From Planctomycetaceae bacterium (GTDB taxonomy: Bacteria > Planctomycetota > Planctomycetia > Planctomycetales > Planctomycetaceae), in contig JABISG010000043.1 of NCBI GenBank assembly GCA_018699955.1, positions 1 through 34,347 on the forward strand: a stretch of 34,347 bases of DNA, given 5' to 3'. The translations under genes and the position numbers were made by a program. Within the stretch, counting starts at the first letter, position 1, and the number at the start of each line of letters is the position of its first letter. The notes below the pieces were generated by a model. It was not told the origin of the DNA. It saw nothing but the letters and a program-made list of their open reading frames with translations, and did not search any database. Positions 27,217 through 34,347 of this stretch are shown here, piece after piece.

Positions 27217-28671
27217 TTAAACGTCTTTAACGGTCGGAACGACGAAACCTTCGCGGTTCGAGTCTTTGAGCAATGCGTTTGCTTCGTCGGCAAAGGCACC
27301 AGTGTGCATTTCCGTTTCCGGATCGAACGTCAGCCACGGGCCGACGACGTATTCGTTGCCTTCTGCCGGAACGCCGACACCGTTCGACATCACGTCGTGC
27401 AATCTTCCGAAGTGCTCGGTCGCGTCCTTATTGTCGGCGAAACCTCCGGCCTTGGCGTTGAACGGAACCTTCTTACCCAGACGATACGAGTTGTTCATCA
27501 AGTGGCCTAACACGCAACCGTAATGCGCGTCGTACACGTTGCCGTTGGCCATTGTCGGATCGTTCGCACGGCAGGCAGCAATAAAGGAACCCCAGTTTCC
27601 GCCCGGTGTGACCTTACCGTTCGGCACATCGACGCTCACACCTTTCTTCGATCCCTTCGCAAAGTAGACGCCGCGAACGATTCTGCCACCGTCCTCGAAG
27701 TAGTACTCGTTTTCGACCTGGCGTTGGTAGCCCTTGTAGTTGACGTTGCGAACATTGAAGAACGCATACTGCCCGTTGGGATACTCGGCGACGCCCATCA
27801 TGGTGTTGGGTGTTTCGCCCTGGTCGTCCCATTGGAACCGCCCGCCAATCGCCATCGCGCGAACGGGATGCGTCAGATCGGTGTCGAGCGCCCAGCGGGC
27901 GATGTCGAGCTGATGCGTTCCCTGGTTGTTCAGATCGCCGTTGCCGGTCTTCCAGAACCAATGCCAGTTGTAATGTGCATAGTTGGCATGGAACTGATCG
28001 ATCTGTGCCGGTCCCCGCCACAGGTTCCAGTCGAGATTCGACGGAGCGGGCGATACTGCTTTAGTGCCAATACTGCCTCGTGGTTTGCAGCAGTAGCCGT
28101 AGGAGATTTTCAGCTTGCCGAATTTTCCAGCCTGAATCGCTTCGTGCAGACCCGCGATGCGTGCATCGCTGCGCGACTGCGTACCGTGCTGAATGACGAC
28201 TTTGTATTTTTCGGCCGCAGCAACGCAGATCCGGCCTTCGCCGACATCGTGGCTCATGGGCTTTTCGACGTAAACATTCTTGCCGGCCTGTGCCGCCCAG
28301 ATTGTGATGAGCGAATGCCAGTGATTCGGCGTCGCCACCGAAATCGCATCGACGTTCTTGTCGTCGAGTGCGCGGCGAATGTCGTCGATACCCTGCGTGT
28401 TGAACTTGCCTTTGGTTCTGTCTTTCACGTTCTTCATTGTGCGGGCGAGCACGTTGGAATCGGGATCGGCGAGGTACGCCAACTCGACGTTGTCCTGTCC
28501 CATCCAACCGGCGATGTGACTCTTGCCGCGTCCATTCAGACCGGCGACGGCGATCCGCACGCGATCATTGGCACCCAACACTTTACCCGACGCGCGCGTT
28601 CCCGCCAGAATCAGCGAACCTCCTGCGACGGCCGATGACTGAAGAAAACGACGACGATTCAAGCGGGACAT
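27217..28671 (-). CDS. Tat-exported Gfo/Idh/MocA family oxidoreductase
   Basis: The 484-residue product has a Tat signal, NRRRFLQSSAVAGGSLILAG (5-24). A Rossmann domain follows: VRIAVAGLNGRGKSH (38-52), with the NAD(P)-binding AGLNGRG and the family's catalytic EKPMS (136-140), preceded by ATPNHWH (113-119). The C-terminal alpha/beta domain contains NWHWFWKTGNGDLNNQGTHQ with the conserved histidines, and ends in WLTFDPETE. Planctomycete members like this one, exported as folded holoenzymes, are thought to oxidise sugars or sugar derivatives, often to 3-keto forms. The start is supported by GAGGAG six bases upstream. The nearby DUF1080-like gene fits a shared keto-sugar pathway. Confidence 0.95.
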   Translation of the reverse strand: MSRLNRRRFLQSSAVAGGSLILAGTRASGKVLGANDRVRIAVAGLNGRGKSHIAGWMGQDNVELAYLADPDSNVLARTMKNVKDRTKGKFNTQGIDDIRRALDDKNVDAISVATPNHWHSLITIWAAQAGKNVYVEKPMSHDVGEGRICVAAAEKYKVVIQHGTQSRSDARIAGLHEAIQAGKFGKLKISYGYCCKPRGSIGTKAVSPAPSNLDWNLWRGPAQIDQFHANYAHYNWHWFWKTGNGDLNNQGTHQLDIARWALDTDLTHPVRAMAIGGRFQWDDQGETPNTMMGVAEYPNGQYAFFNVRNVNYKGYQRQVENEYYFEDGGRIVRGVYFAKGSKKGVSVDVPNGKVTPGGNWGSFIAACRANDPTMANGNVYDAHYGCVLGHLMNNSYRLGKKVPFNAKAGGFADNKDATEHFGRLHDVMSNGVGVPAEGNEYVVGPWLTFDPETEMHTGAFADEANALLKDSNREGFVVPTVKDV

Positions 28672-28984
28672 AGAGATCTCCTCGGGTCGGGTGAGTGTGG
28701 TGAGAGCATCGACAAACGCTTGGTTAATCGTATCAAAAATCTCCCCCCCTTGAACAGCCGCAAGCCATAAACCTTGCCACCAGCCGCTTTTCGCCGCCCG
28801 TCTGTCTGTGCATTTGCATCATGCGGGACTGGGAGGGAGAGGCTCCTGCCGAGCCGCACGTGAAGTGGTTCAACAGCGAACTTTGCAAATTCTCTGTAAC
28901 CATCCACAGAAAAGCGGTTAGTAAAAGTTGGATAAAACCGGGTGCTGTCACCCACTCACCGTTTTTGAAACGAAGGAGACAATG
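28672..28984. other. Intergenic region between divergent genes, with a REP-like element
   Basis: This 313-bp gap separates the oxidoreductase gene (minus) from the LolA-like gene (plus). Its only visible structure is the repeat-like element at 28831-28859. Frames spanning it in both directions have no ribosome-binding site of their own and no protein-like pattern. Confidence 0.5.
28831..28859. repeat. Putative dispersed REP-like element with a small hairpin
   Basis: The sequence from GGGAGGGAGAGGCTCC to GAGCCGCAC contains a perfect 5-bp stem, GGCTC (28841-28845) and GAGCC (28851-28855), with a CTGCC loop. From memory, near-identical stretches (reverse strand GGCTCGGCAGGAGCC) are scattered between genes in many planctomycete genomes. 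This window holds only one copy, so the repeat status is recalled, not shown. Confidence 0.45.
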
Positions 28985-29695
28985 ATGAAACTCAGCGTAC
29001 CTTTTTGCCTGACGTTTGTGGTTGCCGCAGCGGCTGGTTCTTTCGCACACTCGACCGAAAAGAACCCCGCCGAAAAACTGTTTGGCGAAATGATCTCGAA
29101 GCTCAACGAGGCCAAAACGGCAACGTTTATTGTCGAATCGGTGGTTAAGGATCAGTTTACGCTCAAAGCCAACGCCAAGCTCAAAGTAGGCAACAAGGCA
29201 CACATTGCCATCACGATGCGCCGAGCCGGAACCGACGGCGGGACGCCGATGCTTTTAGTCTCCGACGGGACGACGCAGGTCGCGAAGGCCGGTGATCGCC
29301 GACAACGCGATCAACCCACACCGCCGACTCTCGTCGCCGACATTCTTGGTTCGATCTCCCACACCGGATTCATGCCGGCCTTCAGTCTCAGCCGCAGATC
29401 ATCTGGTGATGCAGCGAGCCAGCCTAAGCTGATCGACATGATTGCTGTCGGCGAGTTTCAGCTTGGCAAACGCGAGAAGATCAACACGCGCGAAGCGCAA
29501 GCGGTCACCTATCAAATCACCTCCGAACAACGGCACTTCAACTTCGAGACCACCGTCTGGATCGACGTCAAAACAAAACTGCCGTTGAAACGAGAAATCC
29601 GCATGAAGCAATTCTCAGCCGTCGAAACCTACACGCAACTGAAGTTGAACACAAAACTCGACGAGGGGTTGTTCAATACAGCGGTGATCGAGTAG
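28985..29695 (+). CDS. Secreted LolA-like protein of unknown function
   Basis: The 236-residue product begins MKLSVPFCLTFVVAAAAGSF, a signal peptide ending near residue 21. The mature part is a beta-rich chain typical of LolA/LolB-like half-barrels, with NEAKTATFIVESVVKD near the start, LLVSDGTTQVAKA in the middle and FNFETTVWIDVKTKLPLKRE near the C-terminus. LolA carries lipoproteins across the periplasm; planctomycete proteins of this type are varied and their cargo is unknown. AAGGAG (28973-28978) lies six bases before the ATG at 28985, which is preferred to the ATG directly before it (28982). It stands alone on the plus strand. Confidence 0.75.
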   Translation: MKLSVPFCLTFVVAAAAGSFAHSTEKNPAEKLFGEMISKLNEAKTATFIVESVVKDQFTLKANAKLKVGNKAHIAITMRRAGTDGGTPMLLVSDGTTQVAKAGDRRQRDQPTPPTLVADILGSISHTGFMPAFSLSRRSSGDAASQPKLIDMIAVGEFQLGKREKINTREAQAVTYQITSEQRHFNFETTVWIDVKTKLPLKREIRMKQFSAVETYTQLKLNTKLDEGLFNTAVIE

Positions 29696-29750
29696 ATCAA
29701 ACAGAGTGGCGCATCGGATCTGGCAGTTCTTCCACGATCGGTTGATCGAT

Positions 29751-29830
29751 TTGAACCACGGATTACGCGGATGTCACGGATAAAAAAAGAAATGCCAACT
29801 GCTTAGCCGTGCCATGTTATCGTGGTTCAA
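29751..29830. repeat. Short element bounded by a perfect 10-bp inverted repeat
   Basis: TTGAACCACG at 29751-29760 is matched by its exact reverse complement CGTGGTTCAA at 29821-29830, so the two bound an 80-bp segment. The inner part holds ACGGATTACGCGGATGTCACGGAT, a phrase I recall as common in intergenic DNA of planctomycetes and related bacteria. The right arm overlaps the last codons of the minus-strand methyltransferase fusion gene. It could be a MITE-like or REP-like element. Confidence 0.4.
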
Positions 29831-32052
29831 TCGTTTGTGGCGTCCGCACGAAGCGGTGTGGTGTATTTGTAGACGGTGTGCTTTTCGCCCGAATCATTCG
29901 ATTGTATTACTAACTTCTTGTCTGCTTGCACGCCGGGCAGTCGGTAGCGATGTGTCACAATGCGGACGCCGGCTTTGAGTTTCATCAACTGTGGAACTAA
30001 CTTGCCGTTCTGAGCCGGATACAGGTAGAGCGTTAGTACGTCGAACTTGGTGAGGTCGGCATCGAACAGATCCTTCTTATGGAACGTGACGCGATCCGCA
30101 ACTCCGGCAGTGGCGGCATCTCGGTTGGACTGTTTGATCAGTTCGCTGTCGAACTCGATTCCGACGCCCTTTGCTCCGAACTTTTGGGCCGCAGCAATTG
30201 GGATTCGTCCATCGCCGGAACCGAGGTCACAAACGACGTCGCTCTTATTCACCTCGGCCAATACGAGCATCCGGTCAACAACATCGCGCGGTGTCGGAAC
30301 GTAGGCCGACATGGCAACGCGAGTTCCTTTCGGTTTGCCTTGCGTTTGCGACGACTTGGGAGTCGCTCCGTTATTTTGCTTGCGAGTTGGATCGGCGGCT
30401 GGCTTGTCTGTTTTCTTCGCGGCAATCGCCTGCAGTTTGTGTCTTGTCGTAATGTAAAGTGTCCCATTTGCGAAGACCGGCGATGGCTGAATCGACGAAC
30501 CGAATTGCAATTCGGCCATCGGCAGCAGATTCACTGCCTTTCCCCGGACATATGCCAAGCGCCCATTGCCGGGCTTCATCGCTCGTTTTGGGTCGGCCGA
30601 GAGACGGAAGATGTTCATTTCGCCGTCTTCGTCGGGAATGTATACGGTTTCGCCCACAATTAACGGAGCGGCCCAAATCGCCGCAAGAGCATCGTAGGCC
30701 CAATATCTTTCACCGGTCTTGGCGCTCAGGCAGTGAATAAGCCCGGCACCATCTGCTGCAATGACCAGTCCGTTGTGGACTGCGACCGACGAAACTGTGC
30801 GATGCATTTCGTCTTCGAATTCCTTCCCTTCCTTGACGAATTCCCAGACGAGTCCTGAATTCGGATTGGCGATGGCCTTCTCGCCAATCTTGGCATCAAC
30901 GGCTTGATACCGCTTGTGGGCAATTACCTTCCCATTCATATCAACAGCCAATTCCGAACTGATGTCGCCGGTCTTCGTTGGATCGAGGCAGACCAGTCGC
31001 GCCGGCCCCTCGCCGTGTTCCATTTCCTGCCCGTTGCAAATGTAGATCCGGTTCTCGTAAAGGACTGGAGTCGCGAGAATATTGTTTCGGTCCCCACGCC
31101 CACCAAGAATCCACTTGGAGGCTTTGGCGTTCGTGTCGAACTTCCAGAGCAACTTGCCCGACTTAGGATCGAACGACCGCAGCCATCCGTCACCTTGGGG
31201 AACGATGACTTGTGCTCGACCGGCAATCTCCGCCACCAGCGGACTGGCAACCTGAGTGTGCAAAATGTTCTTGCCGGGGGAGTTGTCGGTCCAAAGCACC
31301 TTGCCCGTGCGTTTGTCTATGCAGGCCAAGCTGGGGGCATCCGGCGTTGGAACCTTCGTGTGACTCATATCGACGCCGTTACCCGTGACGAAATAAATGT
31401 AGTTGCCGAATGCGGTCATCGAACAGCGGCGGTCCGGTCCCATACCCGCCGTATGCGGACTCATGCCGAGCGTGGCCATCGTGTCCAACTTCCAGACAAT
31501 ATCCGCTTCCAATGGTCCCTCAACCGCTTCGTCTTCATACGGACCATCGTTTTTGCCGTCGCGAAACCCCTGCGTGTCGGCACAAATCACTTCCCAACGG
31601 TTCGACACAAACCACATCCGGTCGCCCTCTACCAGTGGCGGACAACCGATGCCCTGCATGGGCCAATCGTGAATGCGTCCACTGGGTAATTTCTGCGCAG
31701 AGAACTGCCAAAGGAACTTGCCATCGGCTTCGCGAAAACAGAGCAGGCAGCCAAGATCAACTTTCGCGGGGAACCGTTCCAGGTAGCCTGCCCCGTTATT
31801 CGTCCCAACGTATATCTGTCCGTTAGCGATGACGGGCGTGCCATAGGTTTGTGAACCAAGATTCGCCGTCCACTTGATGTTCTTCCCCGTCTTGACATTC
31901 CATTCGATCGGCCCCTCGGCATCGGGAACGACGGGGTTTCGCGTGAACGTCCGCCCTAGCATCGGCCAGTCAGCAGACTCCACCCGAGAGGCACCAACGG
32001 TTGACATCAACACCAACGCAAGCAGAGCAACGCATTCCGGTTTGGCTGCCAT
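29827..32052 (-). CDS. Secreted PQQ-type beta-propeller fused to a class I SAM methyltransferase
   Basis: The 741-residue product starts with a signal peptide (about 1-26, AAKPECVALLALVLM to VESADWP). Residues 30-545 form a PQQ/quinoprotein-like propeller with many blade motifs: TYGTPVIANGQIYVGT, TGKVLWT, DPKSGKLLWKF and SAKTGERYWAYD. A polar linker (about 550-580, rich in K, N and T) leads to a Rossmann methyltransferase domain (about 583-735): YVPTPRDVVDRML, motif I CDLGSGDGRIPIAA (608-621), GVGIEFD (629-635) and FHKKDLFDADL. The propeller suggests substrate binding or alcohol oxidation, though no haem or calcium site is clear. The ATG at 32052 is chosen because GGAG lies six bases upstream; ATG 32064 and TTG 32067 lie in the same frame. 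Confidence 0.88.
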   Translation of the reverse strand: MAAKPECVALLALVLMSTVGASRVESADWPMLGRTFTRNPVVPDAEGPIEWNVKTGKNIKWTANLGSQTYGTPVIANGQIYVGTNNGAGYLERFPAKVDLGCLLCFREADGKFLWQFSAQKLPSGRIHDWPMQGIGCPPLVEGDRMWFVSNRWEVICADTQGFRDGKNDGPYEDEAVEGPLEADIVWKLDTMATLGMSPHTAGMGPDRRCSMTAFGNYIYFVTGNGVDMSHTKVPTPDAPSLACIDKRTGKVLWTDNSPGKNILHTQVASPLVAEIAGRAQVIVPQGDGWLRSFDPKSGKLLWKFDTNAKASKWILGGRGDRNNILATPVLYENRIYICNGQEMEHGEGPARLVCLDPTKTGDISSELAVDMNGKVIAHKRYQAVDAKIGEKAIANPNSGLVWEFVKEGKEFEDEMHRTVSSVAVHNGLVIAADGAGLIHCLSAKTGERYWAYDALAAIWAAPLIVGETVYIPDEDGEMNIFRLSADPKRAMKPGNGRLAYVRGKAVNLLPMAELQFGSSIQPSPVFANGTLYITTRHKLQAIAAKKTDKPAADPTRKQNNGATPKSSQTQGKPKGTRVAMSAYVPTPRDVVDRMLVLAEVNKSDVVCDLGSGDGRIPIAAAQKFGAKGVGIEFDSELIKQSNRDAATAGVADRVTFHKKDLFDADLTKFDVLTLYLYPAQNGKLVPQLMKLKAGVRIVTHRYRLPGVQADKKLVIQSNDSGEKHTVYKYTTPLRADATND

Positions 32053-32308
32053 GGAATTCTCCATCAAGGAATTCGACGAGCAAACACAGGTTTCCTCAGC
32101 TCACCCCGTGTGGTGACCAATCCCGGTATTCTAAAACGGAGTTCCCCCCCAATGCCACAACAAAATGTGCAGATGCACGTACTCCGAATGTGACCGGCGC
32201 TGTCACGAGATCAGCCGTCTTGAATGTGCCAAGGGGCAAAACCGGTCAGGTGACATCCAAGAAACCGCAAATCAAGTTCGATTACCCGACTGCACATGCG
32301 AGGTCGTT

Positions 32309-33814
32309 TTACTCGCTTGGAGTTCGTGAAGCCGGTGCGATTTCAACCGGGAACACTGGGCGTGTCCGTTTGCGGTAGGGCAGTTCATCGAACTTGTGGG
32401 TGTGGATGCCGGCGGCATCGATGTTGTGGATTGAGCCGGCGATCGGTTCGAAGGCGGCGCGAAAGTGGGCGGCCGATTTCACGCAGATGTAATTCATCGC
32501 GGCGCAGTCGATGCCCAGGCTGCGGGCGAATGCCATGTCGAACGGTTGTTCGCGAGCGCTGACGACGACGACCGAAGTGCCACCGATTCGCAGGTGGGCC
32601 GATGTCCCCATGCTGCCGGTCAGTCCCGCAAACATTGGACCGTCGTACGCGAATGCACCGTCGGAAAGAGACACCACTTCCGCTTCGGATTCGACGGGCG
32701 GACCTTGCACCGGTGCCGAGCTGCCGCCAAGCGAGACCGAAATTCGGCTACCGATACCCGCTGCATGCGCTTGCGTGGCCACGTCGTGATCGACCAGGTA
32801 CAACAACAGCGCATCTTCCAGACCCATTTCCAGAAACGTGCGCAGGACCTCAGTGGAATCGCCCGGCGAGCCACCGCCGGTGTTGTCGGCGTGATCTGCA
32901 AGAATGATGGGATACCGGCCAGTCTTCTCACCGTCTGCCAGCGCGTCACGGACCGTTACAGGTGCCGAATACCACCGCTCGCGGTTCTCCCAAACCCAGC
33001 CGCCGAATTCATCGGCCGTTGATTGCGCCAGCTTTTCATCGCCGTCGGCAACCACAATCACGGAACCGCCTACCTCGGGAACGTCGGCCCAGGGAAAACC
33101 GGTCGCAATCGTCACGCTGATGATGCCGTCGCGGCGTTCCAATTCGTGCACGCGACCGATGACTTCGTCCATTGGCGGATGGGCGGTGACCTGACAACGC
33201 GTGGCCCAGAACATGGGCAGTTGATGAATCGCCATCACCGGCCGAATCTCACCACGCACCGTGCGGGCAATAATCTCGGCCGCTTCAACACCTCGCTCGG
33301 CCATATCGACGTGCGGAAACGTGTCGAACCCGATCAACACATCGGCCACTTCGACACGCCGCCGGGTGTGATTACCGTGCAGGTCCTGCGTCACGACAAT
33401 CGGCCGATCCGGCCCGACGACTTCTCGAACGGCAGCGATCACATCGCCATCGCCGTCGTCAATTCCTTCGACAACCATCGCACCGTGCAAATCAAGCAGC
33501 ACACCATCCACCGGACCACCTGCGGCTTCGGCGGCGATGAGCCGCTCGATCAGTTCGCCCCTAAGCATCTCGTAATCGTCACGGCGAATGAGTCCGCCGG
33601 GAAAAGCGGATGCGCGCAGCAACGGCACAAGTTCAAAATCAAACTTGTCGGCCCCTTCAATGAATCCACCGCTACAGACATTCGTCCCGCGAAATCGAGC
33701 AATCAAGTCATCGCCGCGCAGGATACCGCGGTCGTACTTGAAGTCGTTGAGCGTCGTCTGCGTGCTGACACAGGTACTGGTCTCGTGCAGTATGCCGCCA
33801 ATTGCGATTCGCAT
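32309..33814 (-). CDS. M81 family (MlrC/microcystinase C-like) metallopeptidase
   Basis: The 501-residue product begins MRIAIGGILHETST and carries M81 family elements: HETST (10-14), DLHGAM (108-113), DLHGNH (144-149), FDTFPHVD (163-170) and HADNTGGGSPGDST (308-321). The histidine/aspartate clusters are candidate zinc ligands. M81 members include MlrC, which completes linear microcystin breakdown, but most are uncharacterised and may cleave other small amides. No signal peptide is seen, so it is probably cytoplasmic. The ATG at 33814 is chosen because the protein begins at the conserved MRIAIGG; a longer frame would add 17 residues. It starts 28 bp after the stop of the nagB remnant on the same strand, which suggests that the two were once co-transcribed. 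Confidence 0.9.
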   Translation of the reverse strand: MRIAIGGILHETSTCVSTQTTLNDFKYDRGILRGDDLIARFRGTNVCSGGFIEGADKFDFELVPLLRASAFPGGLIRRDDYEMLRGELIERLIAAEAAGGPVDGVLLDLHGAMVVEGIDDGDGDVIAAVREVVGPDRPIVVTQDLHGNHTRRRVEVADVLIGFDTFPHVDMAERGVEAAEIIARTVRGEIRPVMAIHQLPMFWATRCQVTAHPPMDEVIGRVHELERRDGIISVTIATGFPWADVPEVGGSVIVVADGDEKLAQSTADEFGGWVWENRERWYSAPVTVRDALADGEKTGRYPIILADHADNTGGGSPGDSTEVLRTFLEMGLEDALLLYLVDHDVATQAHAAGIGSRISVSLGGSSAPVQGPPVESEAEVVSLSDGAFAYDGPMFAGLTGSMGTSAHLRIGGTSVVVVSAREQPFDMAFARSLGIDCAAMNYICVKSAAHFRAAFEPIAGSIHNIDAAGIHTHKFDELPYRKRTRPVFPVEIAPASRTPSE

Positions 33815-33842
33815 GCTTTGTCCCGGTGGGGTGTTCGTGGGG

Positions 33843-34225
33843 TCATCGCGTCGCGAGTGCGGCACGACGGGGATCGAGTTCGGGTTGGAATACCCAATGA
33901 GGCAACACCGGTTGGTCGGCCAGTTCGCGGTCCACGTGCTGGTAGTAGTCGCGATTCTGCAGTTGCGACGACGCCTCGGTGTCGGCGATGGCGATGACCC
34001 AGGGGTGAAGTTGCAGTGCCGAAGCCGGGAGAAGAGACGAGACCGGCCCTTCGATCATTTGCGCCCAGACGTCGGCTTTGGCCGCCCCCTTGGCGAGAAT
34101 CAGACACGAGCGGGCTTCGAGAATCGTGCCCACTCCCATCGTCAGCGCTTTTCTGGGCACGTCGTCTTCTTTGTCAAAGAAACGAGCATTGTCAGCGATG
34201 GTTTGGGGGTGCAGCGCGACAAGAC
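33843..34225 (-). pseudogene. nagB: 3' remnant of nagB (glucosamine-6-phosphate deaminase), interrupted by an IS
   Basis: The minus strand reads, in one frame, LVALHPQTIADNARFFD, DVPRKALTMGVGTILEARSCLIL and MIEGPVSSLLPASALQLHP, then stops at 33843. This is the C-terminal half of the NagB family (family elements are ALTMGVGTIL, the EGPV element and PASALQLHP). The 127 remaining codons lack the N-terminal catalytic aspartate/histidine region. Frame continuity is lost upstream at 34225/34226, where the left end of an IS3-like element begins. Before the junction the codon xGT with CTT GTC fits the usual Arg-Leu-Val of the family. An internal GTG at 34160 could start a fragment but it would be inactive. 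The 5' half should lie beyond the element, outside this window. Confidence 0.85.
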
Positions 34226-34347
34226 TGTGGCCTTCCCCCCTTTAATTGATCCACAGCGAGTGAGAGAATCTTGACCGGGCTGAACACCCGGAAAGGATTC
34301 TTTGAGATGAAACAGAACCGACACACGGTGGACCAGATCATTGCCAA
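34226..34347 (+). mobile_element. IS3-family insertion sequence, left end (runs off the right edge)
   Basis: The element is recognised from the orfA start at 34307 and from the abrupt end of the nagB frame. I place its left end at TGTGGCC (34226), because IS3-family ends start with TG and because the remaining nagB codons then line up with the family. The leader to 34306 carries a small hairpin (CCGGG 34275-34279 with CCCGG 34287-34291) and then a ribosome-binding site. The right end, the orfB part and the target duplication lie outside the window. Confidence 0.75.
34307..34347 (+). CDS. IS3-family transposase OrfA, first codons only
   Basis: The ATG at 34307 opens MKQNRHTVDQIIA, the helix-turn-helix N-terminus typical of IS3-family OrfA proteins (R-x-T-x-x-Q-I-I). 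AAGGA lies nine bases upstream (34293-34297). The 13 complete codons are enough to recognise the family but not the subgroup. Confidence 0.8.
   Translation, partial: MKQNRHTVDQIIA

Noticed and set aside
28659..28955. A minus-strand frame with VRLGRSLSLPVPHD
   Set aside because: It comes from the REP-like element in an intergenic region and overlaps the oxidoreductase start.
34142..34324. A 60-codon minus-strand frame across the IS junction
   Set aside because: It joins IS sequence to nagB antisense codons out of the real nagB frame; no recognisable protein.
1..34347. CRISPR arrays, rRNA, phage or plasmid genes
   Set aside because: No regularly spaced repeats, rRNA-like stretches, integrases or replication genes were seen; the only mobile element is the IS3-like end.

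Overview
The window reads as the chromosome of a planctomycete (Planctomycetota, probably a Planctomycetaceae/Pirellula-like lineage). The best evidence is its gene families: two DUF1501 proteins, a cytochrome-type DUF1587/DUF1592/DUF1588/DUF1585 protein with its DUF1552 partner, a Tat-exported Gfo/Idh/MocA oxidoreductase, a PVC-type haem-binding C-terminal domain, and a CXXC zinc-ribbon protein with a long acidic linker. The DNA is moderately GC-rich. No plasmid, phage or CRISPR features are visible. The species cannot be named from this sequence.

Layout. 1-3627: the start of a Tat-exported DUF1501 protein that runs off the left edge, then a large DUF4062-STAND NTPase-TPR protein, both on the minus strand. 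3933-5759: a DegT/DnrJ/EryC1/StrS aminotransferase and a small thioredoxin-fold protein (plus). 5781-12946: minus-strand genes for an M20 amidohydrolase, an isoprenylcysteine-methyltransferase-like membrane protein, a zinc-ribbon membrane protein, an FHA-GAF-class III adenylate cyclase, a Coa1-like membrane protein with an irregular start, a small zinc-ribbon membrane protein and a Tat-exported protein of unknown function. The last lies 53 bp downstream of a secreted CBM9-like/PKD protein (13000-14214). 14613-20883: a plus-strand cassette DUF1501 - DUF1587/1592/1588/1585 cytochrome - DUF1552, with a recognisable promoter. 21267-21350: tRNA-Leu(CAA) followed by a strong terminator.

21432-28671 looks like an exported sugar-degradation neighbourhood. 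It holds a 1220-residue fusion of a serine hydrolase, a PQQ-type sugar dehydrogenase and three haem sites (minus), a secreted alpha/beta-hydrolase and a DUF1080-like secreted protein (plus), and a Tat-exported Gfo/Idh/MocA oxidoreductase (minus). 28985-29695 is a secreted LolA-like protein. 29827-32052 encodes an unusual secreted PQQ-type beta-propeller fused to a class I SAM methyltransferase. 32309-33814 is an M81 (MlrC-like) protein. Upstream of it is the 3' remnant of nagB, cut at 34226 by the left end of an IS3-family element whose orfA starts at 34307 and runs off the right edge.

The observations most worth following are the propeller-methyltransferase fusion, the hydrolase-dehydrogenase-cytochrome fusion, the stand-alone DUF4062-STAND protein, the insertion junction in nagB, and the Coa1-like gene with no ordinary start codon. 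Gene functions are read from recognised motifs without any database search, so substrates are mostly unknown.
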